Assembly: GCF_900114825.1 (NCBI RefSeq)
Contig: NZ_FOUI01000004.1
Location: 124,001 to 188,000 of the forward strand
DNA length: 64,000 nucleotides
Origin: Halopseudomonas yangmingensis
GTDB lineage: Bacteria > Pseudomonadota > Gammaproteobacteria > Pseudomonadales > Pseudomonadaceae
Direction of reading: 5' to 3'
The position numbers and the translations under genes were made by a program. Below, piece after piece: positions 1-13,382 of the stretch. Below the pieces are notes generated by a model. It saw nothing but the letters and a program-made list of their open reading frames with translations, was not told the DNA's origin and did no database searches. Position 1 is the first letter of the stretch. Each line of letters starts with the position of its first letter.

Positions 1-1
1 G

Positions 2-604
2 CTGAGTTTCGGACTGATCGAGGCGATGCGACAGCTACGCCCGGACTGCCCGCAACTGGAGTTGGTGCATCGGTTGGACCGGGATACATCGGGCTGCCTG
101 ATGATTGCAAAAAAGCGCAGCATGCTGCGCCACCTGCATGCCGCGCTGCGTGGTGACGGCGTTGACAAGCGCTATCTGGCCTTGGTGCGCGGACGCTGGC
201 CGACCTCGCTGCGCAAGGTGCATGCGCCGCTGCGCAAGAACAATCTGCGATCTGGCGAACGTATGGTTGAGGTTAACGTTGAGGGCAAGGAATCGCTTAC
301 CGAATTCAGTGTGGTACGACGCTTTGAGGATGTGGCAACGCTGATTGAGGCACGGCCGATTACCGGGCGTACCCATCAGATCCGCGTGCATGCCCGACAT
401 GCCGGGCATGCGATTGCCGGGGATGACAAGTATGGTGATGAGGATTTCAGTCGGCTGATTGCCGGCCTGGGTAGTCGGCGACTGTTTCTGCATGCGCGCT
501 CGCTGCGCGTGCAGTTGCCGGATGAGCAATGGCTGGAAGTGTCCGCCGAGCCGGGTGAGGAGTGGGACAGTTTGCTGACAAAACTGGAAGGCTACCGTGG
601 TTGA
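2..604 (+). CDS. rluC: 23S rRNA pseudouridine synthase RluC (5' end cut by window edge)
   Basis: The reading frame is open from base 2, so the N-terminus (S4 domain and first part of the catalytic domain) lies outside the window. The visible part has the pseudouridine synthase motif HRLDRDTSG, whose second Asp is the catalytic nucleophile of the RluA/C/D family, followed by the conserved blocks KRYLALVRG and [10 protein letters not shown]. RluC makes pseudouridines at positions 955, 2504 and 2580 of 23S rRNA in E. coli. The ATG at 26 lies inside the conserved domain and is not the true start. The stop overlaps the next gene by 8 bp. RluC rather than RluD is inferred from the sequence style and from the HAD-sppA-maf genes downstream, an order I know from Pseudomonas. 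Confidence 0.93.
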   Translation: MSFGLIEAMRQLRPDCPQLELVHRLDRDTSGCLMIAKKRSMLRHLHAALRGDGVDKRYLALVRGRWPTSLRKVHAPLRKNNLRSGERMVEVNVEGKESLTEFSVVRRFEDVATLIEARPITGRTHQIRVHARHAGHAIAGDDKYGDEDFSRLIAGLGSRRLFLHARSLRVQLPDEQWLEVSAEPGEEWDSLLTKLEGYRG

Positions 605-1277
605 TACGCTGATTTTTGATTGGGACGGCACCCTGGTGGATTCGGTCAGCAAGATTGTCGCCGCCATGCAGCTGGCTGCTGATCAGGTGGGCTTGCCGCC
701 AGCCAGCGATGAGGCGGTACGTGGCATTATCGGGCTTGGTTTGCCGGAGGCGATTGCCGTGCTCTACCCGCAACTGGATGACCCTGCGTTGATCGAGCGT
801 CTTGGCCGTGCCTACAGCAATACTTATCTGGAGCTGGAGCAGCAGCCCTCGCCGATGTTTGACGGGGTGCTGGAGGCGCTGCATGGCTGGCGTCAGCAGG
901 GGTTACGTCTGGCAGTGGCTACCGGCAAGAGTCGGCGTGGTCTTGAGCGGATTTTGCAGTTGCATGACCTGCAGCGGTTTTTTGATGCCACCCGCTGCGC
1001 CGACGAAACCGCCAGCAAGCCGGATCCGCGCATGCTCTATGAGTTGCTGGGTGAGCTGGATCGTACTCCGCAACAGGCGGTAATGGTTGGTGATAGCGGA
1101 TTTGACCTGCAGATGGCGCACAATGCCGGGGTGACGCCGATAGCCGTAAGCTACGGCGCGCAGTCACGCGAGTTGCTGTTGCCGCATGCGCCCGCCGTGT
1201 GTCTGGATCATTTTCAACAACTGGATGTCTGGCTGGCCTCGCGCCTGGCCGGGCGTTCATATGGAGAGATTGTCTGA
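597..1277 (+). CDS. HAD-superfamily hydrolase (phosphoglycolate phosphatase-like)
   Basis: The 226-residue protein has all the HAD subfamily IA signatures. Motif I is DWDGTLVDS near residue 8, with the nucleophile and acid/base aspartates. A helical cap follows, then motif II in VATGKS, the motif III Lys in SKPDPRM, and motif [16 protein letters not shown] with the metal-binding Asp. It should be a soluble Mg-dependent phosphatase. The substrate cannot be read from sequence; phosphoglycolate or a nucleotide are the usual candidates. The GTG start overlaps the end of rluC by 8 bp and the stop overlaps the sppA start (TGATG), so the three genes are probably cotranscribed and translationally coupled. 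Confidence 0.9.
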   Translation: MVDTLIFDWDGTLVDSVSKIVAAMQLAADQVGLPPASDEAVRGIIGLGLPEAIAVLYPQLDDPALIERLGRAYSNTYLELEQQPSPMFDGVLEALHGWRQQGLRLAVATGKSRRGLERILQLHDLQRFFDATRCADETASKPDPRMLYELLGELDRTPQQAVMVGDSGFDLQMAHNAGVTPIAVSYGAQSRELLLPHAPAVCLDHFQQLDVWLASRLAGRSYGEIV

Positions 1278-2284
1278 TGTCTGAGGATCGCTGGACCCAG
1301 AGTCCAATGCAGGCCCGTGAATCTGCCGGCATGCCGGGAACTGTCGAGGATGCCAAGGCCTGGAAGCTGCTTGAGGGCAGTCTGCAGGCGTCAATCATCG
1401 AGCAGCGCCGGGCGCGGCGCTGGGGCATATTTTTCAAGAGCCTGACCTTCCTTTATCTGTTTGGCGCAATTGCGCTGTTTTCGCCATTGGCCAATCTGGA
1501 TTCGCGACAGGCGATGAGCAAGCCGCATGTGGCGCTGATTGAGGTGCGCGGCATGATTGCCCAGGGTCAGGAGGCCAGTGCCGACAATCTGGTCACCGCA
1601 CTGCGCCGGGCCTTCGAGAACGAGCAGACCCGTGCGGTGATCCTGCGCATCAACAGTCCCGGTGGCAGTCCGGTGCAGGCCGGTTATGTGTATGACGAGA
1701 TCCGCCGGCTGCGCGGCCTGCACCCGGATATCAAGGTGCACGCGGTGATTACCGATCTGGGCGCTTCCGGTGCCTATTATATAGCTGCCGCCGCTGACAG
1801 CATTTATGCCGACAAGGCCAGTCTGGTGGGCTCGATCGGCGTAACCGCTGCCGGTTTCGGTTTTGTCGGCACCCTGGACAAGCTGGGTATCGAGCGGCGC
1901 ACCTACACCGCCGGCGAGCACAAGGCATTCCTTGATCCGTTCCAGCCGGAAAAGCCGGATGAGCGCGAGTTCTGGCAGTCAGTGCTGCAGACTACCCATC
2001 AGCAGTTTATTGATCAGGTGGTGCAGGGGCGTGGTGATCGTTTGAAGGAACATCCGGATATGTTCAGCGGACTGGTCTGGTCCGGTGAGCAGGCGCTGGA
2101 GCTGGGCCTGGTGGATGGTCTGGCCAGTTCCTCGACGGTGGCGCGGGATGTGGTCGGCGTCGACAATCTGGTCGACTTCAGTTACCGCGAATCACCGCTG
2201 GAGCGTTTCGCCCGCCAGCTCGGTACCAGTGTCGGCAATACCCTGGCGCTGCACCTTGGGTTCGGGGCGCCGGGGTTACGCTGA
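1277..2284 (+). CDS. sppA: Signal peptide peptidase, S49 family (single-domain SppA)
   Basis: A 335-residue inner-membrane serine protease that degrades cleaved signal peptides. I chose the ATG at 1277, which overlaps the HAD gene stop, over an upstream in-frame ATG at 1199 that would lie inside that gene. A cytoplasmic N-tail of about 48 residues precedes one membrane segment (roughly residues 50-70). The ClpP-like S49 domain follows, with RINSPGGSP, the serine motif DLGASGAYYIA and the basic motif KASLVGSIGV that supplies the general-base lysine. This is the short form, about half of E. coli SppA, which carries two S49 domains. Last gene of the rluC-HAD-sppA operon, convergent with maf. Confidence 0.92.
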   Translation: MSEDRWTQSPMQARESAGMPGTVEDAKAWKLLEGSLQASIIEQRRARRWGIFFKSLTFLYLFGAIALFSPLANLDSRQAMSKPHVALIEVRGMIAQGQEASADNLVTALRRAFENEQTRAVILRINSPGGSPVQAGYVYDEIRRLRGLHPDIKVHAVITDLGASGAYYIAAAADSIYADKASLVGSIGVTAAGFGFVGTLDKLGIERRTYTAGEHKAFLDPFQPEKPDEREFWQSVLQTTHQQFIDQVVQGRGDRLKEHPDMFSGLVWSGEQALELGLVDGLASSSTVARDVVGVDNLVDFSYRESPLERFARQLGTSVGNTLALHLGFGAPGLR

Positions 2285-2333
2285 GTAGTGTGTCAAGGCC
2301 AGGGTCTTTGCTCGCTCGGATTGATGCGGCTCG

Positions 2334-2433
2334 ATTGCTGGTAGTCAGTGCTGGACCGTGCCCGGCCAGGGATGGCTGGGCGCGAGCCTACAGGGATGTA
2401 CTTGCGGCGTGTCCAGCACTGACTGCCAGCAAT
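2334..2433. repeat. Long imperfect inverted repeat between convergent sppA and maf
   Basis: The left arm (2334-2356) and right arm (2411-2433) are 23 bases each and pair with one mismatch. The 54-base loop contains GC-rich GGCCAGGGATGG-type sequence. It sits in the 189-bp space between two genes that end toward each other, so a role as a bidirectional transcription stop or as an extragenic palindromic element is plausible. There is no T-run next to the stem, so it is not a textbook intrinsic terminator. Confidence 0.7.
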
Positions 2434-2473
2434 GGAGCTTGCACGGAACACGGAAGATGAGTGCGTTGATCGA

Positions 2474-3052
2474 TCACGGGATAATAACCCCTTCCTCTGC
2501 CAGCATATCGCACAGGGCAATCAGCGGCAGGCCGATCAGGCTGTTCGGGTCGCGGCCCTCAAGGGCGCTGAACAGGCTGATGCCCAGTCCCTCGACGCGG
2601 AAACTGCCGGCGCAGTCCCAGGGTTGCTCCAGCGCTATATAGCGACGGATGCGCGCATCATCCAGTTCGCGGAAATGCACATGGAACGGCTCGCAATGGC
2701 GTTGCAGGCGCCCGCTGGCGGTATTCAGCAGCACCAGCGCGGTATAAAAGCTGATGCGCCGTCCGCTGCAGCGGCGCAGTTGCTCGAAGGCGCCCTCGGC
2801 TGTGCCCGGTTTGCTGACCGGCTGGCCGTCAAGCAGCAGTACCTGATCCGAGCCTATGATCAGGTGGTTCGGATACTCCGCTGCCAGCGCGAGGGCCTTG
2901 CCTTCTGCCAGGCGCAGGCACAATTGCTCGGGGTTTTCTCCCGCCAGCGGACTTTCATCGATGTCCGGGCTGGCGCACTCGAAGGGGACGCGCAGGCGTT
3001 CAAGTAACTGGCGGCGCCAGGGTGAGGAAGAAGCGAGCAGCAGGGCAGGCAT
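2474..3052 (-). CDS. maf: Maf/YceF nucleotide pyrophosphatase
   Basis: A 192-residue house-cleaning pyrophosphatase of the Maf family. Features seen are the N-terminal SSSPWRR nucleotide-binding loop, the catalytic block IGSDQV, and the C-terminal signatures [14 protein letters not shown] and [10 protein letters not shown]. The CAGSF-type motif resembles the YceF branch, which acts on 7-methyl-GTP, rather than the dTTP/UTP branch. The start at 3052 has GGAG seven bases upstream; an ATG 39 bases further out has no such site and adds non-conserved residues. It diverges from yceD, which it neighbours in many gammaproteobacteria. Confidence 0.9.
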   Translation of the reverse strand: MPALLLASSSPWRRQLLERLRVPFECASPDIDESPLAGENPEQLCLRLAEGKALALAAEYPNHLIIGSDQVLLLDGQPVSKPGTAEGAFEQLRRCSGRRISFYTALVLLNTASGRLQRHCEPFHVHFRELDDARIRRYIALEQPWDCAGSFRVEGLGISLFSALEGRDPNSLIGLPLIALCDMLAEEGVIIP

Positions 3053-3135
3053 GACTGACTCCGTGAGCAGGTGGAGCCGCATTTTAGCCATGCTGGCTAC
3101 TGGTGCAGCAAGCCGGATTTGACCTGCAAATTGTT

Positions 3136-3164
3136 TTGACAGACGGGGTCTGTATCCCTAGAAT
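3136..3164 (+). promoter_or_regulatory. Near-consensus sigma70 promoter of yceD-rpmF operon
   Basis: A perfect -35 TTGACA at 3136-3141 and a -10 TAGAAT at 3159-3164 are separated by exactly 17 bp. Transcription would start near 3171, only a few bases before the yceD ATG at 3174, and no Shine-Dalgarno sequence lies between. The operon's first message may therefore be essentially leaderless. Confidence 0.8.
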
Positions 3165-3173
3165 TGCGCGCTT

Positions 3174-3692
3174 ATGTCCGGACCCATACCTGCACACGTA
3201 GAACCTCGCAAGCTGACTGATCGCGCCGTCGCCTTTAATGGGCAGCTCGACAGTCGCCTGATGCCGCGTCTGAGCGCTCTGTTGCATGAGCCGGCAGGCT
3301 TGGCCGAGGTTCAATTGCAGTTCGAGCGTGACGAACAAGGTGTTCGGCTCATGCGGGGACACTACCGCCTTGATGTAACGCTGATCTGTCAGCGTTGCCT
3401 GGAGTCGGTAACATTGCCACTCGACAGCCGTTGCGTGGTTGGGTTCGTGGATAGTGACGAGGCTGCCCGACAGCTGCCCCGTTCCTATGAACCGGTGATT
3501 GTGGATGATGAGACGCTTGATCTGCATGCGCTGATCGAGGATGAACTGTTGCTGGCACTGCCGGCCGTCCCCATGCATCCCGATGAACACTGTCAGCATC
3601 CGTCGGGCTTCCAGCCCGACCCTGATGATTCGGACAAGGCTGAGAAGCCCAATCCCTTCAGTGTGCTGGCAACTTTGAAACGCGATATCTAA
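3174..3692 (+). CDS. yceD: YceD family protein (DUF177, 23S rRNA accumulation protein)
   Basis: 172 residues with the DUF177 pattern: an N-terminal [17 protein letters not shown] block, a central CQRCLESV segment followed by another Cys, and an acidic C-terminus with a [11 protein letters not shown] ending typical of YceD. In E. coli the family is needed for normal 23S rRNA accumulation, and the gene nearly always precedes rpmF, as here with a 19-bp gap. The ATG follows the predicted transcription start by about 3 bases and has no ribosome binding site. The two cysteines of the CxxC look like a remnant metal site, but this is not established. Confidence 0.9.
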   Translation: MSGPIPAHVEPRKLTDRAVAFNGQLDSRLMPRLSALLHEPAGLAEVQLQFERDEQGVRLMRGHYRLDVTLICQRCLESVTLPLDSRCVVGFVDSDEAARQLPRSYEPVIVDDETLDLHALIEDELLLALPAVPMHPDEHCQHPSGFQPDPDDSDKAEKPNPFSVLATLKRDI

Positions 3693-3711
3693 AGCTCAGG
3701 AGCTTACCGTC

Positions 3712-3894
3712 ATGGCTGTACAGCAGAACAAAAAGTCTCGTTCCGCACGCGGCATGCGTCGTTCGCACGACGCTCTTACTGCACCCGCTCTGTCCGTGGA
3801 CAACGCCACTGGCGAGACCCATCTCCGTCACCACGTGTCTCCGGATGGCTTCTACCGCGGCCGTCAGGTGGTCAGCAAGGGCAACGACGAATAA
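3712..3894 (+). CDS. rpmF: 50S ribosomal protein L32
   Basis: 60 residues beginning [20 protein letters not shown], the highly conserved basic N-terminus of bacterial L32. The C-terminal half lacks the paired CxxC motifs of zinc-binding L32 forms, so this is the cysteine-free version and independent of zinc. A good ribosome site (CAGGAG) lies 13 bases before the ATG. It is located between yceD and plsX, the usual arrangement that links ribosome assembly to lipid synthesis. Confidence 0.97.
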   Translation: MAVQQNKKSRSARGMRRSHDALTAPALSVDNATGETHLRHHVSPDGFYRGRQVVSKGNDE

Positions 3895-3899
3895 CACCC

Positions 3900-4919
3900 T
3901 TGTCCACGTCAGTCTGCATAGCGATTGATGTGATGGGCGGGGACCACGGTCCCCGCTGCGTTGTTCCCGCCGCCGCCGATGCCCTGCGGCGTAATCCCGA
4001 TCTGCATTTGCTGCTGGTCGGTCTGCGTCAGCCCCTGCTTGACGAAGTCGAGCGCCATGCGCTGCCTGCTGATCGCGTTACCCTGCATTTCTGCACCGAA
4101 ACCATTGAAGCTGATGACTCGCCCGCCAGCATGCTGCGCGGCAAGCGTGATGCGTCCATGCGCGTAGCCCTTGAGTTACTGCGCGACGGGGCGGCTGACG
4201 GCTGCCTGAGTGCCGGCAATACCGGGGCGCTGATGGTGCTGTCGAGATCGCTGCTGGGCATGCTGGAGGGTGTCGAGCGCCCGGCGATCATGGCGGCCTT
4301 GCCGGTCGCGGGCAAGCCCTGCCATGTGCTGGATCTGGGTGCGAATGTCGACTGCTCGGCGCGTCAGCTATTCGAGTTTGCCCTGATGGGCTCGGTGGCG
4401 GTGTCGGAAATGTACGGACTGCCGTCGCCGCGCATTGGCTTGCTGAATATCGGCCATGAGCTGAACAAGGGCGGACAGCAGGTGCGTGAGGTGTCCGAGT
4501 TGCTGCGCCAGTGTGCATCCCTCAACTATATCGGTCATGTTGAAGGGGACGGCTTGTTCCGTGACCAGGCCGATGTGGTGGTATGTGACGGCTTCGTGGG
4601 TAACGTGGTACTCAAGGCTAGCGAAGGGCTGGCGGTCTATTTGCAGCAGGAGATTCGTCAGGCCTTGGCCAACAGCCTGTTGCTGCGCTGTATGGCGCCA
4701 CTGCTGCGCCGGGCTCTGCGCCCGGTTACCCAGCGACACGATCCGACTGCCTATAATGGTGCCAGTCTGCTCGGGTTGCCCAAGGTGGTGGTAAAGAGTC
4801 ACGGCGCAGCCGGTGAACAGGCCTTTGCTGCGGCCATTGATTACACCGTGCGCGCCTGCCAGGCCGGTTTGCCGCAACGGATTGCCGGGCGTGTGGCGCA
4901 GGTCGACCGGTCACTGTGA
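3900..4919 (+). CDS. plsX: Phosphate acyltransferase PlsX
   Basis: 339 residues. PlsX converts acyl-ACP and phosphate to acyl-phosphate, the donor for PlsY in the first step of phospholipid synthesis. It works at the cytoplasmic face of the membrane. Recognised by the N-terminal AIDVMGGDHGP block, the central LSAGNTGALM motif and the C-terminal YNGASLLGL block. The only start that preserves the conserved N-terminus is TTG at 3900, five bases after the rpmF stop; it has no obvious Shine-Dalgarno, so translation may depend on coupling with rpmF. fabH, which follows plsX in enterobacteria, is absent here. Confidence 0.96.
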   Translation: MSTSVCIAIDVMGGDHGPRCVVPAAADALRRNPDLHLLLVGLRQPLLDEVERHALPADRVTLHFCTETIEADDSPASMLRGKRDASMRVALELLRDGAADGCLSAGNTGALMVLSRSLLGMLEGVERPAIMAALPVAGKPCHVLDLGANVDCSARQLFEFALMGSVAVSEMYGLPSPRIGLLNIGHELNKGGQQVREVSELLRQCASLNYIGHVEGDGLFRDQADVVVCDGFVGNVVLKASEGLAVYLQQEIRQALANSLLLRCMAPLLRRALRPVTQRHDPTAYNGASLLGLPKVVVKSHGAAGEQAFAAAIDYTVRACQAGLPQRIAGRVAQVDRSL

Positions 4920-4991
4920 CCCGCTGCGGCTGCCGGCCATCCAAAACCGAAAGCTCGATACCAACAACATATCCGCAACGAGGAATACCGC

Positions 4992-5941
<950 letters not shown>

Positions 5942-5945
<4 letters not shown>

Positions 5946-6685
5946 GTATCGCAGGCAAGGTAGCACTGGTAACCGGTGCCAGTCGTGGCATAGGCAAGGC
6001 GATTGCCCGCGCGCTGGCCGAGCAGGGCGTCATTGTGGTGGGCACCGCCACCACTGACGCCGGCGCAGCCGCTATTGGCGAAGCACTCAAGGCGGCGGGC
6101 TATCAGGGCACTGGTATGCAGCTGGACGTGCGTGACGGCGCTTCGGTTGCCGGTGTGCTGGATGACATTATCGCGGCATACGGAGCGCCGGAGATTCTGG
6201 TCAACAACGCCGGCATCACCAAAGATAATCTGCTGATGCGCATGAAGGATGACGAGTGGGAGGATGTGCTGAACACCAACCTCGGCTCGGTCTACCGGCT
6301 GTCCAAGGCGGTGCTGCGTGGCATGACCAAGGCGCGCTGGGGTCGTATCATCAATATCAGCTCGGTAGTCGCCGGCATGGGCAACGGTGGCCAATCCAAC
6401 TATGCGGCAGCCAAGGCTGGCATGGAAGGCTTTACCCGCGCACTGGCGCGTGAGGTGGGTTCGCGCTCGATTACTGTCAACTCGGTGGCGCCCGGTTTTA
6501 TCGACACCGACATGACCAAGGTGCTCAGTGACGCTCAGCGTGAGGCCATGCTGACGGGCATTCCGCTGGGTCGTTTGGGTCAGGCGGAAGAGATCGCTGC
6601 CACCGTAGCTTTTTTGGCCAGTGAGCCGGCCGGATACATCACCGGGGCGACTATTCCGGTGAATGGTGGTATGTTCATGGGCTGA
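5942..6685 (+). CDS. fabG: 3-oxoacyl-ACP reductase FabG
   Basis: 247 residues of the short-chain dehydrogenase fold. The NADPH-binding glycine motif is TGASRGIGKAI. NNAGITKDNLLMRM is the FabG-type active-site block. The catalytic Ser lies in NISSVV, and Tyr and Lys in NYAAAKAG. The C-terminus GYITGATIPVNGGMFMG matches housekeeping FabG. It reduces 3-oxoacyl-ACP in each elongation round. Its place between fabD and acpP distinguishes it from the many other SDR proteins, including the one at 24.8 kb. Confidence 0.97.
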
Positions 6686-6792
6686 ATGACCGGGCAGTCA
6701 GCACCGGCAGGGTGCTGGAGCCCGTGCCTGAGCCTGTTTGTTCGATCGAAGCCCCTCGGGCTCCGGTCTGGGTGATAAGAACGCTTTTGCGC

Positions 6793-6820
6793 TTGAAAAA
6801 CTGCGAAACGTTTCTATAAA
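6793..6820 (+). promoter_or_regulatory. Sigma70-type promoter for acpP
   Basis: TTGAAA at 6793-6798 and TATAAA at 6815-6820 are spaced by 16 bp within the 185-bp fabG-acpP gap. A start near 6827 would give a leader of about 44 bases containing a clear ribosome site (AGGAGTGAG). A private strong promoter agrees with the need for very high ACP levels. Confidence 0.65.
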
Positions 6821-6870
6821 CTAGCGGCAGTCCGGCTTCTCGGAACTGCAAATAGGAGTGAGAACAAGGT

Positions 6871-7107
6871 ATGAGTACCATCGAAGAACGCGTCAAGAAA
6901 ATCGTTGCCGAGCAGCTCGGTGTCAAAGAAGAAGAAGTGACCAACAGCGCTTCTTTCGTTGATGATCTTGGCGCTGACTCCCTCGACACCGTCGAGCTGG
7001 TCATGGCTCTCGAAGAAGAGTTCGAGACCGAGATCCCGGACGAGGAAGCCGAGAAGATCACTACCGTTCAGGAAGCTATCGACTACGTCAAGAACCACCA
7101 GAAGTAA
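6871..7107 (+). CDS. acpP: Acyl carrier protein
   Basis: A 78-residue, highly acidic helical protein. Ser37 in [10 protein letters not shown] is the 4'-phosphopantetheine attachment site, and the flanking helix II sequence ([22 protein letters not shown]) is the recognition surface for fatty acid enzymes. It carries growing acyl chains in the cytoplasm. Its own promoter lies upstream and a strong intrinsic terminator directly downstream, so it can be expressed as a short abundant mRNA independent of its neighbours. Confidence 0.98.
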   Translation: MSTIEERVKKIVAEQLGVKEEEVTNSASFVDDLGADSLDTVELVMALEEEFETEIPDEEAEKITTVQEAIDYVKNHQK

Positions 7108-7126
7108 TACCTGGTTCGGTAGTCGT

Positions 7127-7162
7127 AAAAACCGCAGCAACCGCAAGGGGCTGCGGTTTTTT
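7127..7162 (+). terminator. Intrinsic terminator after acpP
   Basis: The stem ACCGCAGC (7131-7138) / GCTGCGGT (7150-7157) is flanked by an A-run and followed by six T residues. It is a standard rho-independent terminator 20 bases after the acpP stop. Confidence 0.9.
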
Positions 7163-7307
7163 GTTGCCCGATGTATGGGTGGCTACGGCGGACCGCTATC
7201 ATCTGTTGCCGATCAGCTGCTTTATGCGGACAATAGCGGCACTCGAATAACGGCGGGGCGAGCCACTCTGGCCCCGGGGTTCCGACTTTGACAACAAGGA
7301 GTCTCCT

Positions 7308-8542
<1,235 letters not shown>

Positions 8543-8546
<4 letters not shown>

Positions 8547-9369
8547 GTAATACAGCCCTGGCCTGGGTCGACGGACAGGCGGCAGACAGTCTGCCGCTGA
8601 CTGACCGTGGTCTGGCCTATGGTGATGGGTTGTTCGAGACCCTGCGTGTGCAGCGCGCGCAAATCCCGCTGTGGTCACTGCATTTGCAGCGTCTGCAGCG
8701 CGGGGCCGAGCGGCTGCGCCTGCCGCTGGATGTGCAACGATTGCAACAGGAGCTGCAGGGCTTTATCGCTGCCAGTGGGGCTGGCGAAGCCGTGATCAAG
8801 TTGCTAGTGACCCGTGGCAGTGGGCAACGTGGTTATGCAATCCCTGTCGATGCGCGCTGTCGGCATCTGCTGCAGCTGTCAGCCTTGCCAGACTGGCCTG
8901 CCAGTCATGCCATCGAGGGTATTGAACTGTTTCCCTGCCGAACCCGCCTGTCGCGCCAGCCACTGCTGGCCGGACTCAAGCACCTGAACCGCCTGGAACA
9001 GGTACTGGCGCGCAGTGAGTGGACCGATACCCGCTATGCCGAAGGCCTGCTGCGTGATACCCGTGGCGAAGTGATCGAGGGCACTCTGAGCAACCTGTTT
9101 GCCTTGATTGATGGCTGCTGGGTGACGCCGGATTTGCGTAATTGCGGTGTGCGCGGGGTAATGCGCGACTGGCTGATCGATTGGCTGCAGCAACAGGGTC
9201 AGGTGGTGCAGCAGCGGCCGCTGGCCCTCACACAGCTGTCGCAGGCCGACGAGCTGTTCTGTTGCAACAGCCTGTTTGGCATCTGGCCGGTGCGTGCGCT
9301 GGAGCGTCAACGCTGGCCAGTGGGGTCGCAGACGCGCCGTCTGCAAGGCGTCGCAGCACAGGTATTTAT

Positions 9370-9373
<4 letters not shown>
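8543..9373 (+). CDS. pabC: 4-amino-4-deoxychorismate lyase
   Basis: 276 residues of the class IV PLP aminotransferase fold. The N-terminal block [15 protein letters not shown] and the PLP lysine in [13 protein letters not shown] identify the PabC group; the C-terminal half has the usual EGTLSNLFA phosphate-binding motif. It converts aminodeoxychorismate to p-aminobenzoate and pyruvate for folate synthesis. The GTG start overlaps fabF and the stop overlaps mltG (each GTGA, 4 bp), the conserved fabF-pabC-mltG arrangement. Confidence 0.94.
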
Positions 9374-12048
<2,675 letters not shown>

Positions 12049-12083
12049 TCTGCACGCGCAGGCAACAACAAGGAACACAGGCC

Positions 12084-12437
12084 ATGAGCAATGCGATGCC
12101 GGGACCGCGCAGCGGTATCCTGTCACTCACCATCAAGGACAAGTCGGTGCTGTATGCCGCCTATATGCCGTTCGTCAAGCATGGCGGATTATTCATTCCG
12201 ACCAACAAGAGCTACCGGCTTGGCGATGAAGTGTTCATGCTGCTCAATCTGATGGAAGAACCCGAGAAGATTCCAGTGGCCGGCAAGGTTATCTGGATTA
12301 CCCCCAAGGGTGCCCAGGGTAATCGTGCTGCCGGTATCGGTGTACAGTTCAGCGATCAGGACAATACGGCACGCAGCAAGATTGAAACCTATCTGGCCGG
12401 TGCTCTGAAGTCGGATCGCCCAACCCATACCATGTAA
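12084..12437 (+). CDS. pilZ: Type IV pilus assembly protein PilZ
   Basis: 117 residues, close to the 118-residue founding PilZ of P. aeruginosa (LSIKDKSVLYAAYMPF-like N-terminus and the long block KGAQGNRAAGIGVQF...IETYLAGALKSDRPTHTM). It is required for type IV pilus biogenesis through contact with PilB and FimX. It lacks the RxxxR and D/NxSxxG motifs of c-di-GMP-binding PilZ domains, so it is expected to act by protein contact rather than by binding the nucleotide. It follows holB by 35 bp with an AAGGAAC ribosome site. Confidence 0.95.
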   Translation: MSNAMPGPRSGILSLTIKDKSVLYAAYMPFVKHGGLFIPTNKSYRLGDEVFMLLNLMEEPEKIPVAGKVIWITPKGAQGNRAAGIGVQFSDQDNTARSKIETYLAGALKSDRPTHTM

Positions 12438-12491
12438 TATTTCGCCCCGGCAGCGCCGCACTGACCGAGGCGGCATTGCCCGCGAGAGACC

Positions 12492-13271
12492 ATGCTCACC
12501 GACTCCCACTGCCACCTTGACCGACTCGACCTGGGCGCCCATGGCGGCTCGCTGGATGCTGCCCTGGATGCTGCCCGCAGCCGTGGCGTGTCGCGCTTCC
12601 TGTGTATTGGCGTGGATACCGCGAATGCCAGCGAGGTCAAGGCGCTGGCCGAGCGCTATGCCGATGTCTGGTGCAGTGTCGGCATTCATCCGCTGGACCT
12701 GACCCGAGAGCAGGCGCCTGACGCCAATTGGCTGAAGAGCCAGCTGGCACATCCGCGGGTGGTCGGTATCGGTGAAACCGGGCTTGACTACTACTACCAG
12801 CCGGAAATGGCAGAGCAACAGCGTGCCTCCTTCGCCATGCACCTGCAGGTGGCTGCCGAGACGGGTTTGCCGGTGATCATCCATACCCGTGATGCCAGGG
12901 AAGATACCCTGAGCATGCTGCGCGAGGCCGATCTGCCCCAGGCAGGGGTGTTGCATTGCTTCACCGAGGACTGGGACATGGCCCGTAGGGCGCTGGATAT
13001 GGGCTACTACATCTCGCTGTCGGGTATTGTCACCTTTCGCAATGCAGATGCCCTGCGCGAGGTGGCGCGCCAGGTTCCCGCTGATCGCCTGCTGGTGGAA
13101 ACCGATGCGCCCTACCTGGCCCCTGTGCCGCATCGCGGCAAGCCCAACGAACCGGCCTTTGTGGTTGAAGTGGCGCGATTTCTGGCCGAGCTGCGAGGAG
13201 TCGAGCCCGAACAACTGGCCAGTGAAACCAGTCAAAACTTTCTGCGTCTGTTTCCTCGTGCCGCAGCCTGA
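12492..13271 (+). CDS. tatD: TatD-family metal-dependent DNase
   Basis: 259 residues of the amidohydrolase-like TIM-barrel TatD family (YcfH branch). Metal ligands are visible in DSHCHLDR near the N-terminus, the Glu in GIGETGLDYYY, the His in IIHTRDA, the His in VLHCFTED, and the Asp in LLVETDAPYLAPVPHRGKPNEP. Family members have 3'-5' exonuclease activity. Downstream of holB-pilZ, as in other gammaproteobacteria. Confidence 0.93.
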   Translation: MLTDSHCHLDRLDLGAHGGSLDAALDAARSRGVSRFLCIGVDTANASEVKALAERYADVWCSVGIHPLDLTREQAPDANWLKSQLAHPRVVGIGETGLDYYYQPEMAEQQRASFAMHLQVAAETGLPVIIHTRDAREDTLSMLREADLPQAGVLHCFTEDWDMARRALDMGYYISLSGIVTFRNADALREVARQVPADRLLVETDAPYLAPVPHRGKPNEPAFVVEVARFLAELRGVEPEQLASETSQNFLRLFPRAAA

Positions 13272-13321
13272 GTACGGGTACCCCGTCAGGATGACCGACG
13301 CACGGCCGTGTGTTTGCTAGA

Positions 13322-13358
13322 ATCTGACAGCCGCATCTTCGGGATGCGGCTGTCAGAT
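13322..13358 (+). terminator. Perfect 16-bp hairpin between tatD and mogA
   Basis: Arms 13322-13337 and 13343-13358 are perfectly complementary around a 5-base TTCGG loop. It begins 50 bases after the tatD stop and ends 24 bases before the mogA ATG. There is no downstream T-run, so it may be a terminator of tatD, an mRNA stabiliser or a feature of the mogA leader. Terminator is the most likely reading. Confidence 0.55.
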
Positions 13359-13382
13359 CAATCAATCAGGAAATCCAATTGC

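Noticed and set aside
1199..1276. An upstream ATG extending sppA by 26 residues
   Set aside because: It lies within the HAD gene, adds no conserved residues and lacks a ribosome site; 1277 overlaps the stop in the usual TGATG way.
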